Assembly: GCA_002964805.2 (NCBI GenBank) | Contig: PUDQ02000024.1 | Span: forward strand, 744,001-808,000 | DNA from: Trametes villosa | Lineage: Eukaryota; Basidiomycota; Agaricomycetes; Polyporales; Polyporaceae | Direction: 5' to 3' | DNA length: 64,000 nucleotides | Shown here: positions 10,321 through 21,900 of the stretch, piece after piece | Position numbering within the stretch: the first letter of the stretch is position 1 | How the letters are laid out: each line of letters starts with the position of its first letter | Program-made: the position numbers and the translations under genes | Notes under the pieces: generated by a model | What the model was told of the DNA's origin: nothing | Databases searched by the model: none | What the model saw: only the letters and a program-made list of their open reading frames with translations

Positions 10321-13175
10321 TCACGCCTCCTGCGCGCTGAGGAGCCGCTCGAGCTCCTTGAGACGCGCCTCCCACTGCTCGACCTCCGCGAGCCGGTTCT
10401 CGAGCGAGACGATCTCGCGGTCGAGGTCCATGCGCTCCTCCGCGGTGCCGATGCGTTTCAGCGACCACCGTCCGGTGCCGTCGCCCGGGATCGTGAGCAG
10501 CTGCGTGTGGTAGCGCATGAGCGCGGGCCTGCAAACACGTCAGCGAGGGCAAGCGAGAGGAGAAAGGGAAATAAGACTGACCGAAGAGAGATTGTGATGA
10601 GGTTGATCCCGAGCGACTTCGCGTGCTCGTACATGCGGCCCTCGACGTCGCTGGACACGGCACTTGTGCACTCTGCAAGGAAAAGCGGGTCAGCGGCCTA
10701 CATACTAGAAATCACAAGGTTACTAACCATCCAGAATAGCGAACTTCGGCCGGTGGTAGAATACGCGAGCCATGCCCATCTGTTGAGTGCGTCAGTCGTG
10801 TCTACGAGCCACAGCAGCATGATACTCACGCGCTGCTTCTCACCACCACTCAACACATCTCTCCACTCCTTGCGCGTCGTCCAGCCGCCCTCGCGCACAG
10901 GCAGGTAAGCTAGGTTGACCGCAGTCAGGATCTCCATGAGCTCCTTGTGCGTCCTCCCCGACGCCACGAACTGCGGGTACGTGTCCGGGTAGATAATCCT
11001 AGCGCCCCAATCGCAGTCAGCTTCCATCTTCTCACCCCGCGAATACCAACCCCAGAATCGACCAAAAAACTCACTGGTCGAGGAGCGTGCCGGTGACCAT
11101 GTACGCGCGCTGCGGGACGACGAACACGCCGCTCTTCCCCCACGGGCGGCTCACCTCGCCGCCGCCCTGCGCGGCCCACAGGCCCGCGAGCACGCGCGCG
11201 ATCGCCGTCTTGCCCACGCCGTTGCTGCCCGTGATCATCAGGTGCTCGCCCTGCTCGAGCTCGAACGACAGGCCCTTCACCAGCACCGTGCCCGCGCCCG
11301 CCTTCCCCGCGCCCGCCTCGTCGAACACGGGCGCGATGGAGGGGATGCCGATGTCGACGTTCCGGAGCGCGACGACGTCGTTCGCAGAGGGAGCGGGGAG
11401 CGGGAGAGGGGGGAGGTTGTGCAGCGTCGCGAGGAGCGTGTAGAGGCGCGTGGTGAGCCCGGCGAGCTCGAGCAGGTCTTTGTAGGCGTACATGAGGCGG
11501 CCGCCGGCGTCTGCGAGGGAGAGGAGCAGTCGCCGCGAGGAGATGTACGCTGCAGAATGTCATTTAGTTTGATGTGTTTTTGTTATGGTCACGGAAGGCC
11601 TACTCTCTGTTCGGTTGGCGACCTCGTTGTCGGTGCGCTCGGCTGGTTTCGGGCCCTGCGCCTGTACACCGACGTGTCTCCGCCGGGTGAAGAAGACAGG
11701 GATGGAGATGAGGCAGTACCCGGCTGCGCTCCAGAGGTACTTGATGACGAAGTCCTCGGTCCACTCGTATGCAATGCGTATCTACCCAGCCAGTCAGTGT
11801 GTGCAGTTTTTGCTGTAAAGAAGCTGAGTAAACCTTGTATATTGAGTTGACGTGCTTGATCAGGCGGAGGTACGCTCTCCAGAGGATACTGCGCTCCTGC
11901 AGGCCTCCTCCGTAGAAACTGCAACCGCACAGTCAGTGCTATTCAACATACTAGCTGTTTCCATGGGAGTACTCACGCGACCTCTTCGCTTTCTCGGCCG
12001 ACTCTGCCCATGCCGGCCCTGTACTCACCCTCCAACCGTGCTTCCACGGCGGCAAGGCGGCCAAACGCCGGCGTTACCGCGCGCAGGATCTTGGCGGTGA
12101 TGTAGTAGTTCAGGAAGAGCATCCCCGTGCCGCGGATGCCTAATGAACGCGAGAGCTGCGAGGTGAACAGGACCAAGTCGAGAGACGGCTTCAGCACGTT
12201 CCCGCTAGGAGTGCTTGTGAGCAAACATCCTGAACTGGGTAGGTCGATTGAAGGCTTACTAGATGCCGGAGAGCGCGTCGCAGAACGCGCCGATGTCGGA
12301 GGTGATGTACTGGTCGACGTCGTCCAGGCCGCCCTCCAGCGCGACGCGGTAATACCGCAGGTCGGGCGCGGAGGAGAGGTACAGGTCGTCGGTGTAGCGC
12401 GTTAGGCGCGTCCGCATGCGTAGCGATAATTTCGCTTGCAGATGGCGGATCTAACACGTAACTTTAGCTATGGTTCAAGCTCGCAGAATTACATCTGGTC
12501 CTCACCATGGAGTTCGTATATGTACTCGGAATGGCGAGCAGGAACCAAAGGCCGAGACCCTTAAGGAACCCGAACCCGTCTGCCTTCACCAAGTCGCGCA
12601 CGATGCGGCCGTCCAGGCGCGCGACCGCGACGCTCAGAACTGTCCGCAAGACGAGGAAGAAGGAATGTGAGACCAGGATGAGCGACTCCTTGGAATGCCA
12701 GGACGGGAATGTTATCCGCATGATGGCTACCAGCTGGCCCAAGAACGTCTTGTCCAAACTAGGCTTGTGCGAACTTGGGACGAGGGGGAAGCGTTTCGCA
12801 TTGGCTGCTATGACCGAGGCGGGGGTATTCTTGATTCTGACCTGCGCGACGTGCGTGAGTACAGGATAGTCGGCGCACGCGCTGTAGGTAACATGCCTTG
12901 GATATCTGTCCTTTGTAGGGGACGAGGAGGGTCTTTGAGCCATCTGGCTCGTCGACGTACACTTGCTGCAGTGCTTGCGCGAGCTCCTCCTGGGAGACCT
13001 CCGGCCGCGCCGCGACACTCCGTAGCCTCGACTGAATACCCCTTGGCAGATCGGCAATCTTCCCTCGCAGCAGGAGAAGCGTAAACAGCGCGACGAGCAC
13101 CGAGCGTCGTGCCTTTGGATCCCGCGACAAGCTGTTCAGCATAGTTGGGGAGAACTGGGGAAGGTGGATCGCCAT
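10321..13175 (-). CDS. Peroxisomal fatty-acyl ABC half-transporter (ABCD/Pxa type)
   Basis: About eleven exons, roughly 800 residues. The N-terminal part has a hydrophobic segment (VLVALFTLLLL), then the ABCD membrane core: SVAVARLDGRIVRDLVK, LLAIPSTYTNSM, RTRLTRYTDDLYLSS, YRVALEGGLDDVDQYITSDI, and the family motif EEVAFYGGGLQER. The nucleotide-binding domain shows Walker A GSNGVGKTA (exon near 11090-11540), signature LSGGEKQR and Walker B FAILDECTSAVS, and it ends with a coiled-coil tail. Members import long or very-long-chain acyl-CoAs into peroxisomes for beta-oxidation, as dimers of half-transporters. The start at 13175 precedes the family's usual N-terminus by a normal length. The first intron (12842-12896) has a GC donor. 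I cannot tell Pxa1 from Pxa2 by eye. Confidence 0.9.
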
Positions 13176-13994
13176 TCTGGACGGCCAGGCGGGTGGTGGT
13201 GGTGTGGTGGAGAGCAGCGAGAGAGCCGTAGGATATGTCGGCCGGTGAGGTGATGGTCAGCGCGCTCCCATGTACTGCAATGGCGCAGGGAGCGGGCGGC
13301 GGAGGAGGAGGGATGGAGGGGAGGGTGGCGGAATCAGCCCATGGTTCTCTTCATCCCGCCCGATCGGCGCTCTCGCATGTGTTTTCCCCACACTGCTCAG
13401 AAGCGTCCCCGGATGATATCATCCTCCCTCTCTTGATCTCTTCTTCCTGCCACGTTCTCGTTCTCGCGTGTCGTGCACACCCTCGTTCCGTTGAACGAAC
13501 ACACGAAAACCTGCACGCCAGCTGCTGGCACGGATGCAAACCACGTATCCGTGCGCGTTGTCCAAGACGCCCCGCAGCTCCAATTGGAAACCAGCAACGG
13601 CGCCCTGCACCGGGTTGCTATGTCAGACCACTGCCGAAATAACGTTCTAACAGCTGTGCTATCTCAAACACTTCGCAGGGCGGCACAAAGCAGGCATCGG
13701 CGCATAAAACAGGCACCGCTAGTTTGCGCCCGGTACCGACTCGGATATCACACCATGTTCAAACGAGGAGGTCGTACAACGTGATGGCATTGAGCGAGCA
13801 ACGTGACTACAGCTACAAGAAACCGAGAATAATCTGTGGAGGATCGTGGTCAGCGTCTGTGCAACAAAAAAGCACAACACGATAAAGGTTCAGACAAGTA
13901 TATAATGATTCCGGATAGACGATATCCTCACAGATGCACTCAGTAGAGGGAGTCTGTTTTGTCATCCCCAGAACCAGGCAGGATGGACACTCAC
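13176..13994. other. Intergenic, upstream of ABC transporter and downstream of eS12
   Basis: About 0.8 kb with no convincing gene. A + strand ORF at 13473-13784 has no recognisable features. Confidence 0.4.
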
Positions 13995-14499
13995 TTAGCG
14001 GTTCTTGAAGTAGTCGAGGAGGACGTGGAGGCCCTCGCTCTCGACGCCGTAGTCCTTGACGACGACGCACGAGCAGCCGACGACCTTGCGCGGGTTGCCC
14101 TCACGGTCGATCTTGCAGAGACCGGCCCAGGTGCCGAGCAGCTTCGCGTCGGAGACCTTGATCAGGTTGATCTTGTGCTCGGCGCAGAGCGCCTCGATGA
14201 GCTTGATGTACTCCGCCTCCGTGCACGTCTCGACGAGCACGCAAAGGTGGGCCTGGCGCTTGTCGAGCGCCTTCGCGGCCTCGCGGAGACCGCGAGCGAG
14301 ACCATCGTGGACGAGGGCGTTCTTCAGGACTTGCTGTGTTGCGGAAGCGGCGCATCAGGATATCTGCCGCGCTCTGCTTATGCTTGCCTGTGCTCACCTG
14401 AAGCGCCTCCTCGACGGAGAGCTTGCCCTTGGGAGCCTCAGCGGGAGCCTCGACTTCGACGGGGGCGTCGACTTGGATTTCATCAGAAGCGTCAGACAT
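13995..14499 (-). CDS. RPS12: 40S ribosomal protein S12 (eS12)
   Basis: Two exons, 14499-14398 and 14333-13995, 146 residues, close to the 143 of yeast. The short acidic/proline N-terminus is followed by the L7Ae-like fold: [79 protein letters not shown] and [14 protein letters not shown], ending in FKNR. It is a structural component of the small ribosomal subunit. The start ATG sits directly before MSDAS and the intron lies after codon 34. The gene is divergent from the SKI8-like gene at 14972. Confidence 0.97.
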
Positions 14500-14971
14500 C
14501 CTGCGCGCAATACGTCTCAGCACTTCCGCATCTCGCTAAGAGACAACGCGCGACACGCACTTTTGGTTTTGAGAATGGAGCAGAGGGCGATGTCTTCTTC
14601 CGCGTTCGTGGATGTGAGAGAAAAAATAAGGTTCAGTCGAGAGTGCGTATATGAGGAGGTTGGAACTCCGACGGCATATTCCGGTGGCGACAAGGCAGAT
14701 GAGGTCTATGTTGCCTGCTCGACTATGCATAAGCTCACATAACCTCGCAATGTATTCCATCTACTCTTATCTTGCATACTCCGTGTATCTGAATCTACAG
14801 CGTGGTCGAAGTTGATGAATATACCGCGAAGGATGCGTTGGACTCCTCCGATCACATTGACGCCCGTCTAAGTGGTCGATAGACGCCCACCGTACCTCCG
14901 TCTCAGTGACCTCACCGCTGCAATCAAACCGCTGCCAACTCGCTCATCACCCACCGTAAAACAACGTACAT
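14500..14971. promoter_or_regulatory. Divergent promoter region of RPS12 and SKI8-like gene
   Basis: This 472-base gap separates the two start codons. It holds T-rich and A-rich blocks and a TATA-like tatatgag near 14650, but no ORF of note. Confidence 0.35.
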
Positions 14972-16394
14972 ATGGTGCCCGGAACACTACGTTCTTTGCT
15001 TGGCTATATCTCTGACTGTGGTTGTCTAGAGTTTAGCCTTCCTACACGCTCATGATAGCGCGGAACGTATGTCGCGTCGCGTCTCAGCCACCAGCCTCAC
15101 CTCACACGAACTCGACACACAGCGCACTCCGACGCGGTCTGGGCCGTCTCCTGGACCGGGGCCGACACAGTTCTGAGCATCTCCGCGGACGGGTCGATCA
15201 AGCAATGGGACTCCGTCTCGGGCCAGGTCTCGCGCACGCGTCCCCCGCATACACTCGGCCTCGTCTCGCTCAGCGTGGACCCCTCGGGCAAGCAGGCGCT
15301 CTACAACACGCTCGAGGGCCTGACGTGTCTGTGGGACCTGGAAGACGGGGAGCTGAAGGGCACGTTCGAGAGCTACGCGCGCAGCGCAGAGTCGACGGAA
15401 CCTTGTACGTGCATACAGTTCATCCGCGCCGCAGGAGGCGACATTGACTGGGCTTCTGTCGTTCTGCTCTTCGTATCTGGATACCGCCGTACTGCTGTGG
15501 CGCAGCTTGGTCGGTGTCCTTGAACCCTAGGGGCGGCACGTACGCGTCTACCGGCGGAACTGGCAATGTCACGATCCACTCGGCGGAAGCGGGCTCGTTC
15601 GGCGAGCGGCGCGCTACTCTGACCAGCGGCCGCAGCAAGTTCGGCATGTTCTGCAAACATGTAGGTCATTCGTAAGGTTCCGGGGTATTACTCCTTACCC
15701 TGAACCCGCAACCCGAACCCTTCGCTTCACTTGAAGTCGCCAGATTGATACTAACGCGTTTCATTGGCAGAGCCCAGACGGTGCACGAGTAGCGATGTCT
15801 TCCGAGGCCGGCCAAATCTACATCTTCGACCTCGCCTCCAACTCCCTGCAAACAACATACAGCTCGCACGCCATGGCCGTGCGCTCCCTCGCCTGGTCGG
15901 CAGACTCCAATGTGCGTCCCCGGTGACTGGCCAGTCCACCCGTCGAACCTCACCGTGACACCGTTTCCGCAGCTCCTACTGTCCGCATCCGAGGACAAGC
16001 GGCTCATCTTGCACGACGTGCGCGCGTCGCCGTCGGGGAAGCCGGGGTCGGGCGCCGTCGCGACCCTGAGCGGGCACTCCTCGTGGGTCCTCAGCACGGA
16101 CATCTCGCCCGACGGCCGCCTCGCGGTATCCGGGTATGCCAAAACTCCTCTCTGACCTCTCGAACTCGCGCCACAATCTCGCTAACATGTGTGTATGCGC
16201 ATAGATCCGCAGACAAGACGATGAAAGTCTGGGACATCGGTGCGCGCGCCGCGGTGTCGACCGTGCAGGACACGGGCGAGGTCTGGTCGGTGTCCTGGCG
16301 GCCGAAGCCGCCCGCGCACGGCACCGCGGGCGCGTTCGTGAGTGGAGGTGAGGATGGCGTCGTGCGGTGGTGGAGGAGTGCCGGTGCTGGTTAG
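14972..16394 (+). CDS. SKI8/WDR61-like WD40 protein
   Basis: Seven exons: 14972-14974 (ATG only), 15030-15066, 15123-15404, 15506-15660, 15771-15911, 15973-16133 and 16205-16394, 322 residues. The N-terminus reads MSLAFLHAHDSAEPHSDAVW, the usual opening of Ski8 proteins. Seven WD repeats follow: VLSISADGSIKQWD, ALYNTLEGLTCLWDLEDG, YASTGGTGNVTIH, VAMSSEAGQIYIFDL, LLLSASEDKRLILHDV, VSGSADKTMKVWD and FVSGGEDGVVRWW. GHSSWVLSTDISPD matches the GHxSWVL element of WDR61. Members scaffold the Ski complex (with Ski2 and Ski3) feeding 3'-5' mRNA decay by the exosome. In fungi the same protein (Rec14/Ski8) also helps Spo11 start meiotic recombination. Confidence 0.88.
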
Positions 16395-16695
16395 GAGCTG
16401 GGATCTCGGATCGTGTACTTGTTGTAACCCTACAAAACCCAAATTGAGACTGTGCGGCACATCCTCTCGTAACTCGTTCGTGCCGAGTATGTGCCATAAA
16501 CACTGGCTGTATGCGTCGCTGCAGTATGCGGAGCTTGCTATAAACGCCTTCAGGTGCTTATGTCTCGTAAGCGCCCACATACACTGAGCGCTGTAGCTAG
16601 CGCCTGACCGGTTCCACAACTTACTCTCAAACCTACCGGTGTTCGTTCCTTGGATCGCGAGTAACGCGTGATCATCCACCGAAGAAGAGGGAAAC

Positions 16696-18730
16696 ATGTC
16701 CACAGACGCGACAAGACCTACGCGAAGCCTACGAGAATGTCTTTCTCTGAAAGAGGGGGACTTGGACGAGGTACGTTGGGCCGCCCGTTCGAGATTGTGC
16801 TTTACGTTGATTGAAACAGACCTGTAGGACCTCGGGATCGCGCTCACGAGTCTCATTACCACCGCAGTGCACGACAAGGAACCCGAACACAGCCTTGCCA
16901 ACATTGCTGCCGCGGTGACAGAAAGCGCGAGCGCGTCGGAACTTGTGAGCCTGAGATCGGCCCCGAGGACGCGTAGTCTGTGTGCTAAGGTCCGCCCAGG
17001 AACCGCTGACAGCCATCCCGATCCTCGTCGGGAGTGCGGACGATGGTGCGGATGCGCTCATAGACCTTATGGCAGCGGAATGCAGCGCAAAGGAGGTCGT
17101 GATGGCTGTCGAGGAGGTCGTCGAGAACCTTGACAGGCGCTTGGAGTACGAGGATAACGGAGAGGACGACGAGGAATACGACGAAGCACGCCATGCCTCC
17201 ACCGCAAGGCAGATCGTGCGTCTCATACGGGCGTATACGGCTAGCAAGTACAGCTACAATCTGACCGAACCGCCGGCATCTGACCTTCCGCCTCCAGCGA
17301 TTCCACGCTTGCCCAGGTGGAAGAAGTCCCCGAAAGAAGCAATTGAGTCCAGGTTGTCAGAGCTTGAGTCACTCATAGCGCGCGCGGGTGGCTCCGCTAC
17401 GGCGGAGGAAGGCCAGACGATCATCGTGACGACATCTCAGTTGGTGCTAGCATTGAGTCAGGGTGCAGATGAGGACACAAAGGTACGAAGACGGAAGTTT
17501 ATATGCCCGCTTCCCGCGCTTATATGGGGTCCCCAGGAGGTTCTGCAGCGCCTTGTGGAAGCCACGTTGGCCACATTCCCTAACCACATACACGGGAACC
17601 TGGCACGAACAGCCTTCTCATTGCATTTCCGCCGACTGGTGATCCCTCAGTCCGAACCTTCGGGCACTGCCCAAGACGCCGTTGGCACAGCATGGGTATT
17701 TGGAATCTGTCGTTTCCTGGCGGCGAGTGGGAGCTCACTCTTGCTCAGATGGCTCTTCAGAGCGTGGGCGTTACGACCACAACGTGCGAAAGCAGGCCCT
17801 CCCTAGCATCCTTGATTCTTCTTGCCCATGACTCGTCCTACGTGTTCACTGCCGCCAGCCTATCCGCATTCTTTCCAGTCCTGCTGTCAGCGCTCCAATC
17901 AAGTATCGTGCTCGATGAGATCTTGTCGGTCCTTATCAACTACTTGGCCCCTCTACGCTCGGCGGTCCCGCGCGCGGAGTTGGACGTCGACCTCGTCATC
18001 CCCTTGATACACTTGCTCCCGCCTCTGGCGAGCAACCACCCTGACTCGGATATCCGGCACTATACCTTCCGCGTGCTGTCCCTCGTGCTCGGACTCTCTC
18101 CGCCCCTGGTTCGGTTCCAGCTTCTCAAGGATTTGCTCTCCGACGAGGACACCCCGCCCCAGATGCGGACCGCTGCCGTGGGCCTGCTCAAGGAGGCTGT
18201 TCTGGAAGGACTCTCTCGAGACGCTCAAAACGTCTTTGCTTCCCCCCTTTTGCTCTCTACCTTCGGGCCCATTGTCCTGCGCCCCGACCCTCCCAATGCG
18301 CTCGAAACAGCTACCTGCGAGGACTTTCTGGACAGCCCAGAGCCCCTTCGGCTGGTTGAGTGTCTGGGATTCTACTATGTCTTGCTCCAGAGAGACCGGA
18401 GCAATAGAGTATGTTTACATGTATCCCTGTGTCTTCTTGCGCTCACGCTCGCTGTACTACAGACAGGCGTACGGGATAGCGCCTCCATCGGGAACATGAA
18501 TAGGGCACTGCTGAGCCCACTTCAAGCCGGGTTGCACAGATGGAGAAGTGGTATGTGGACTAGCCATGCCACCGGTGCAGTATCTCTCATTCAGTGCGTT
18601 AGAGTGCGACGCCAGCGGCAGCGGCGACCACGATCAACACCACAACCACGACGGCGCCCTACAGCTTGACATTCTTGGAATGTGGGTTGGACGAGTTCGT
18701 GAAGCGATGGCCACTGTGAGCGGTGAATAG
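16696..18730 (+). CDS. Glomulin/ALF4/Ybp-family protein
   Basis: Exons: 16696-16770, 16828-16944, 17000-17482, 17537-17695, 17749-18408 and from 18463. About 580 residues of alpha-helical, HEAT-like sequence. An acidic stretch near residue 120 is followed by the best-conserved part: HPDSDIRHYTFRVLSLVLGL, QLLKDLLSDEDTPPQMRTAA, VGLLKEAVLEGL, FASPLLLSTFGPIVLRPDPP and FLDSPEPLRLVECLGFYYVL. This matches fungal members of the glomulin/ALF4/Yap1-binding family as I know it. Glomulin blocks Rbx1 in cullin-RING ligases; Ybp1 supports Yap1 oxidation and Ybp2 has kinetochore roles. The C-terminal end is uncertain: without a further intron the frame stops at 18669. A short intron near 18552-18591 would lead to an Asp/His-rich ending at 18730, which looks more protein-like. 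Confidence 0.65.
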
Positions 18731-18775
18731 GTGTAGCACGAGGTGTGTGCTTCCCCTGTAATCAAAATCCGGATA

Positions 18776-19018
18776 TCACAAGCGCTCTTGCGCCTTCTCT
18801 TTGGCGCGGGCTAGACCAGCTGGCCTACTTGTGAACCTTATACCTTGTGCTCCTCGCCTTGTGCACACCAAACATAGCACCCCAACGAAACTTCCGAGCA
18901 ATACGACGCTCCTCAGTGCCTCCTCATTCTCAAATAGGATTTCATGAATCAACGGAGAAGCGCAGCGCAAACGTATCCTTACGCCGCTTTCGAGAAAGCG
19001 CTTTCCACAGAGCTGCAT
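18776..19018 (-). CDS. Small hypothetical ORF with one hydrophobic segment
   Basis: An 80-codon frame with a predicted membrane helix in the middle (SVVLLGSFVGVLCLVC), acidic residues just before it and a basic tail (LARAKEKAQERL). It lies between two + strand genes. I do not recognise it; it may be chance. Confidence 0.22.
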   Translation of the reverse strand: MQLCGKRFLESGVRIRLRCASPLIHEILFENEEALRSVVLLGSFVGVLCLVCTRRGAQGIRFTSRPAGLARAKEKAQERL

Positions 19019-19231
19019 GACAACCTCTCCGCCCCAAACTTCGGTCCGTCTACCCCGGCGTATCTGGATATATCACGTTCGCGAAGCTACTGCGTGTACT
19101 CGTATTCATCCAGCACCCTGGAGTATAAAGATCGTTGCCCGCGGTCGGATATCCCGCACTCCTGCGTGCGCACTTCACTCTCCCCCGCTTCTCGGCACCG
19201 CCTACATATACTCCACTGCAAAACTGGTACT

Positions 19232-21212
19232 ATGGACGGAACATCCGGATCTTCTGAAAGCCTCAACATGTCCATTGGGACTGCTAACATGGCGGGTGTC
19301 GTGCTGTCGACAATGACATTTGGTAAGCTCGTACCTCACTCAGCCCATCTACGTTCACCTCTCATCGCCGCACAGGTGTACACCTCACACTATTTGCCCA
19401 ACTCAATCGCCTTTACTTTGGCTGTGTCGGGAGTAAGCAGCGATGGAGACTTAGCAGACGTGACTGGCGGCTGCTTGCCTACGTCTATGTTCTCTTCCTA
19501 CTCTCTACCACTGGTCTCTCCCTTCAAACCTGGGTGAACCACGACGCATTTGTGGTCCATGGGACCTTTCCTGGCGGCCCTCTGGCGTACTTAGCGCAGC
19601 AAACGTGCCACCCCGTGCACCTGGCTATGCTTACGACGTGAGATAACATGCACACTGTCGTATTTGCTTCAATGCTGAAGGCGAGGCTGTTCCAGATATT
19701 TGTTCCTGAACTGGTTTGCCGACGGAATGCTGGTAAGTTCATCTCACCGCAGATCTGTGAACCAACCCCTGATTGTGCCAGACAGCTCTACAGGGCATAT
19801 GTTTTGTCGAAGTACTCCAGATATGTGCTTATAGGATGCATTTCCATCGCCATGGCACTCATTGGTAAGCCGCACACTCGAAGCAGACCGAATGACCGCT
19901 GACCTTTAGGGCGATTCGCAGGCGTTGGTGGCTACTTCATACACTCTACCGGGGCGGCCGGTATTCGCCTCTGGACGGACGGCGAGCTGACGCCCGCTGT
20001 GACCTATCTCTCACTGTCGTTTTCCCTCAACCTCGTGCTCACGGTCGGGATCGTCGGGCGGCTGTACTATATCCGCCGAGAGATTCGCAACTCCCTTGGA
20101 TCGGACGCGGCTCGCGTGTACACGTCAATTGCCGCGATGCTCATAGAGAGTGCGTCGCTGTACACCGGGGTAACGCTGCTCAGCATCATCGCATGCGCGA
20201 GGGAGATTCCTATGCAGAATGCTCTCCTGCCGATGCTAGGCCAGCTACAGGTGCGTTTCCGGTTCGGAGCTATGCGCGGGCTGGCGCGGCTGACACCCAT
20301 CCTTTCCAGGCTATTCCACCCCTGATGATCATACTCCGGGTCATGGAAGGACGTGCGGTCACCGCAGAAACCTGGGCGTCGACTCTCTCCTTCCGAGCCC
20401 CTCGATCGTGTTCTCCTCCCTCCTCCACGACTCTCACAGCCTCTCCTCGAGGATCTTTGTCCAAGTTCGGCTCACATCTTGTGACTTTCTCGTCGGTCGA
20501 TCGTTCCTCGCAGAGCTACTCGTGCCCGTTTAGCGATTTGGAGCAGTTCCCCGCGTTAGCCTGTAATGAGGCACGGATCCCAAACATCCAGCCACGGGTG
20601 TCATGCGGTGGAAAGAGGCCACAATTGCGACTCGACGTATCCGGCATATCCGAGGTGCCACGTTCACCCTGCTCGAGCGATGGAGGATCGCCTTCCGTTA
20701 CAGTCACGGAGGAAGAAGAATACGGGTGGAAGTCAGCGTTGGACGTGCTGTCGTTGTCTCTGTCGCCCGCTCCCCAGTTTCCGCCGGAAGCACACACACC
20801 TCAATGCGCGACCTGCCCGACCCCACCCTGGATGTTTGGGCGCTCAAATACCCTGCCAGACCTGCTCACGAGCTGGATCTCGGACCTCACGGTGCGGGTT
20901 GAGTGCCGCTGCTCGGGGGGACCACTGCGGAGGCTATTCCAACGGATGCGCCGGGGATCGACCTCCCACCAACCCACGTCTCATTTCTTGGAGGATCTGG
21001 AGCGACCTACAAGGATAGCTGCAATACCGCGCCCTGACCCACCCAATCCCGCGATCGTGCCAGCTGTCCGGCCGAGCCCTACCTCGCCCGTCCATCATAT
21101 CTCCCCAGCTTCTACGGCCTACCCTCCACTACAGGCTATGTCGGTTACACGCGATCGAGAAGCAGACGCGTCGGGACATATACCGATCATTGTATCGAAA
21201 TATCACGTCTAA
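19232..21212 (+). CDS. Multi-pass fungal membrane protein with long cytosolic tail
   Basis: The start is at 19232 (MDGTSGSSES). Spliced by eye, the exons keep frame and give the diagnostic order of this Agaricomycete 7TM-like family: GVHLTLFAQLNRLYF, LLAYVYVLFLLSTTGLSLQT, the extracellular FPGGPLAYLAQQ, LFLNWFADGMLLYRAYVL, KYSRYVLIGCISIAMALIG, YLSLSFSLNLVLTVGIVGRLYY, a helix around AAMLIESASLYTGVTLL, and finally AIPPLMIILRVMEGRAVT. The last exon (from about 20310) adds some 290 residues of Pro/Ser-rich, probably disordered cytosolic tail, long for the family. The role is unknown; the seven-helix layout is receptor-like but no G-protein-coupling motif is established. It is the first of three consecutive membrane-protein genes on this strand. 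Confidence 0.8.
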
Positions 21213-21900
21213 CTCGTAACTGGTGGCTCGAAGGAACTCACCGCTAGCGTGTGTGCTCACGACGAGGTGGTAGATGCCAGTGAATCGGTGGTATACTCAA
21301 GACGGACTTGATGTCGACGCGCATGTCCTCAAAGCGAATAGTAAGTAGGTGCCCCTTCTTTCGCTCATTGCATAGATCCGCCGGGGCGCGATCTACACCT
21401 CCTAAATCCTTGCTACCCGAGTGCTGTCCCCTCGATCTACGTTCTTGTACCTCGGTACACACCGGACAACCGCGGGGCCGCGGCCATGCATGCGCAATCA
21501 ACACCCGCCGATTGCAATGGTGCCCGGAGACATGTCCGCGCCGGCGAAGCCACAGCATGATTGTAAACGTTGACGATCCGTGCGCGCGGGAGCCACCGCC
21601 GCACTGCGCAAACGCATATGCGCATCGCCTAAAGTACACTGCGCTGCAGGAAAGACATCGCGCTGCGCGCTACGGCCAACTGGCGAGCGGCGGCTGCTCT
21701 GCGTAGTATCAGTAATCCAAGCCAGTGCAGCTGCGATGTCGACGTGATCGCTCATCCTTCTGTTCCGCGCCGGAGTTACCAGATGGTCCTACAGGGGAGA
21801 TGCATATATAGGGAGGTGGAACGAGTGCGGCCGGGTCGTCGTCGTGCCGCGCACTGTCCCAAGGTTTCGCTCGAGTCTAGCGCGTGCACACCTGCCAGCG
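21213..21900. promoter_or_regulatory. Upstream region of first DUF6533 gene with TATA box
   Basis: About 690 bases without a gene. A TATA element (catatata, 21803-21810) lies about 90 bases before the ATG at 21901. A short motif gcgatgtcgacgtgatc near 21733 recurs at the matching place upstream of the second copy (near 23717, gcgatgtcgacatgatc), so the duplication appears to have carried its promoter. Confidence 0.55.
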
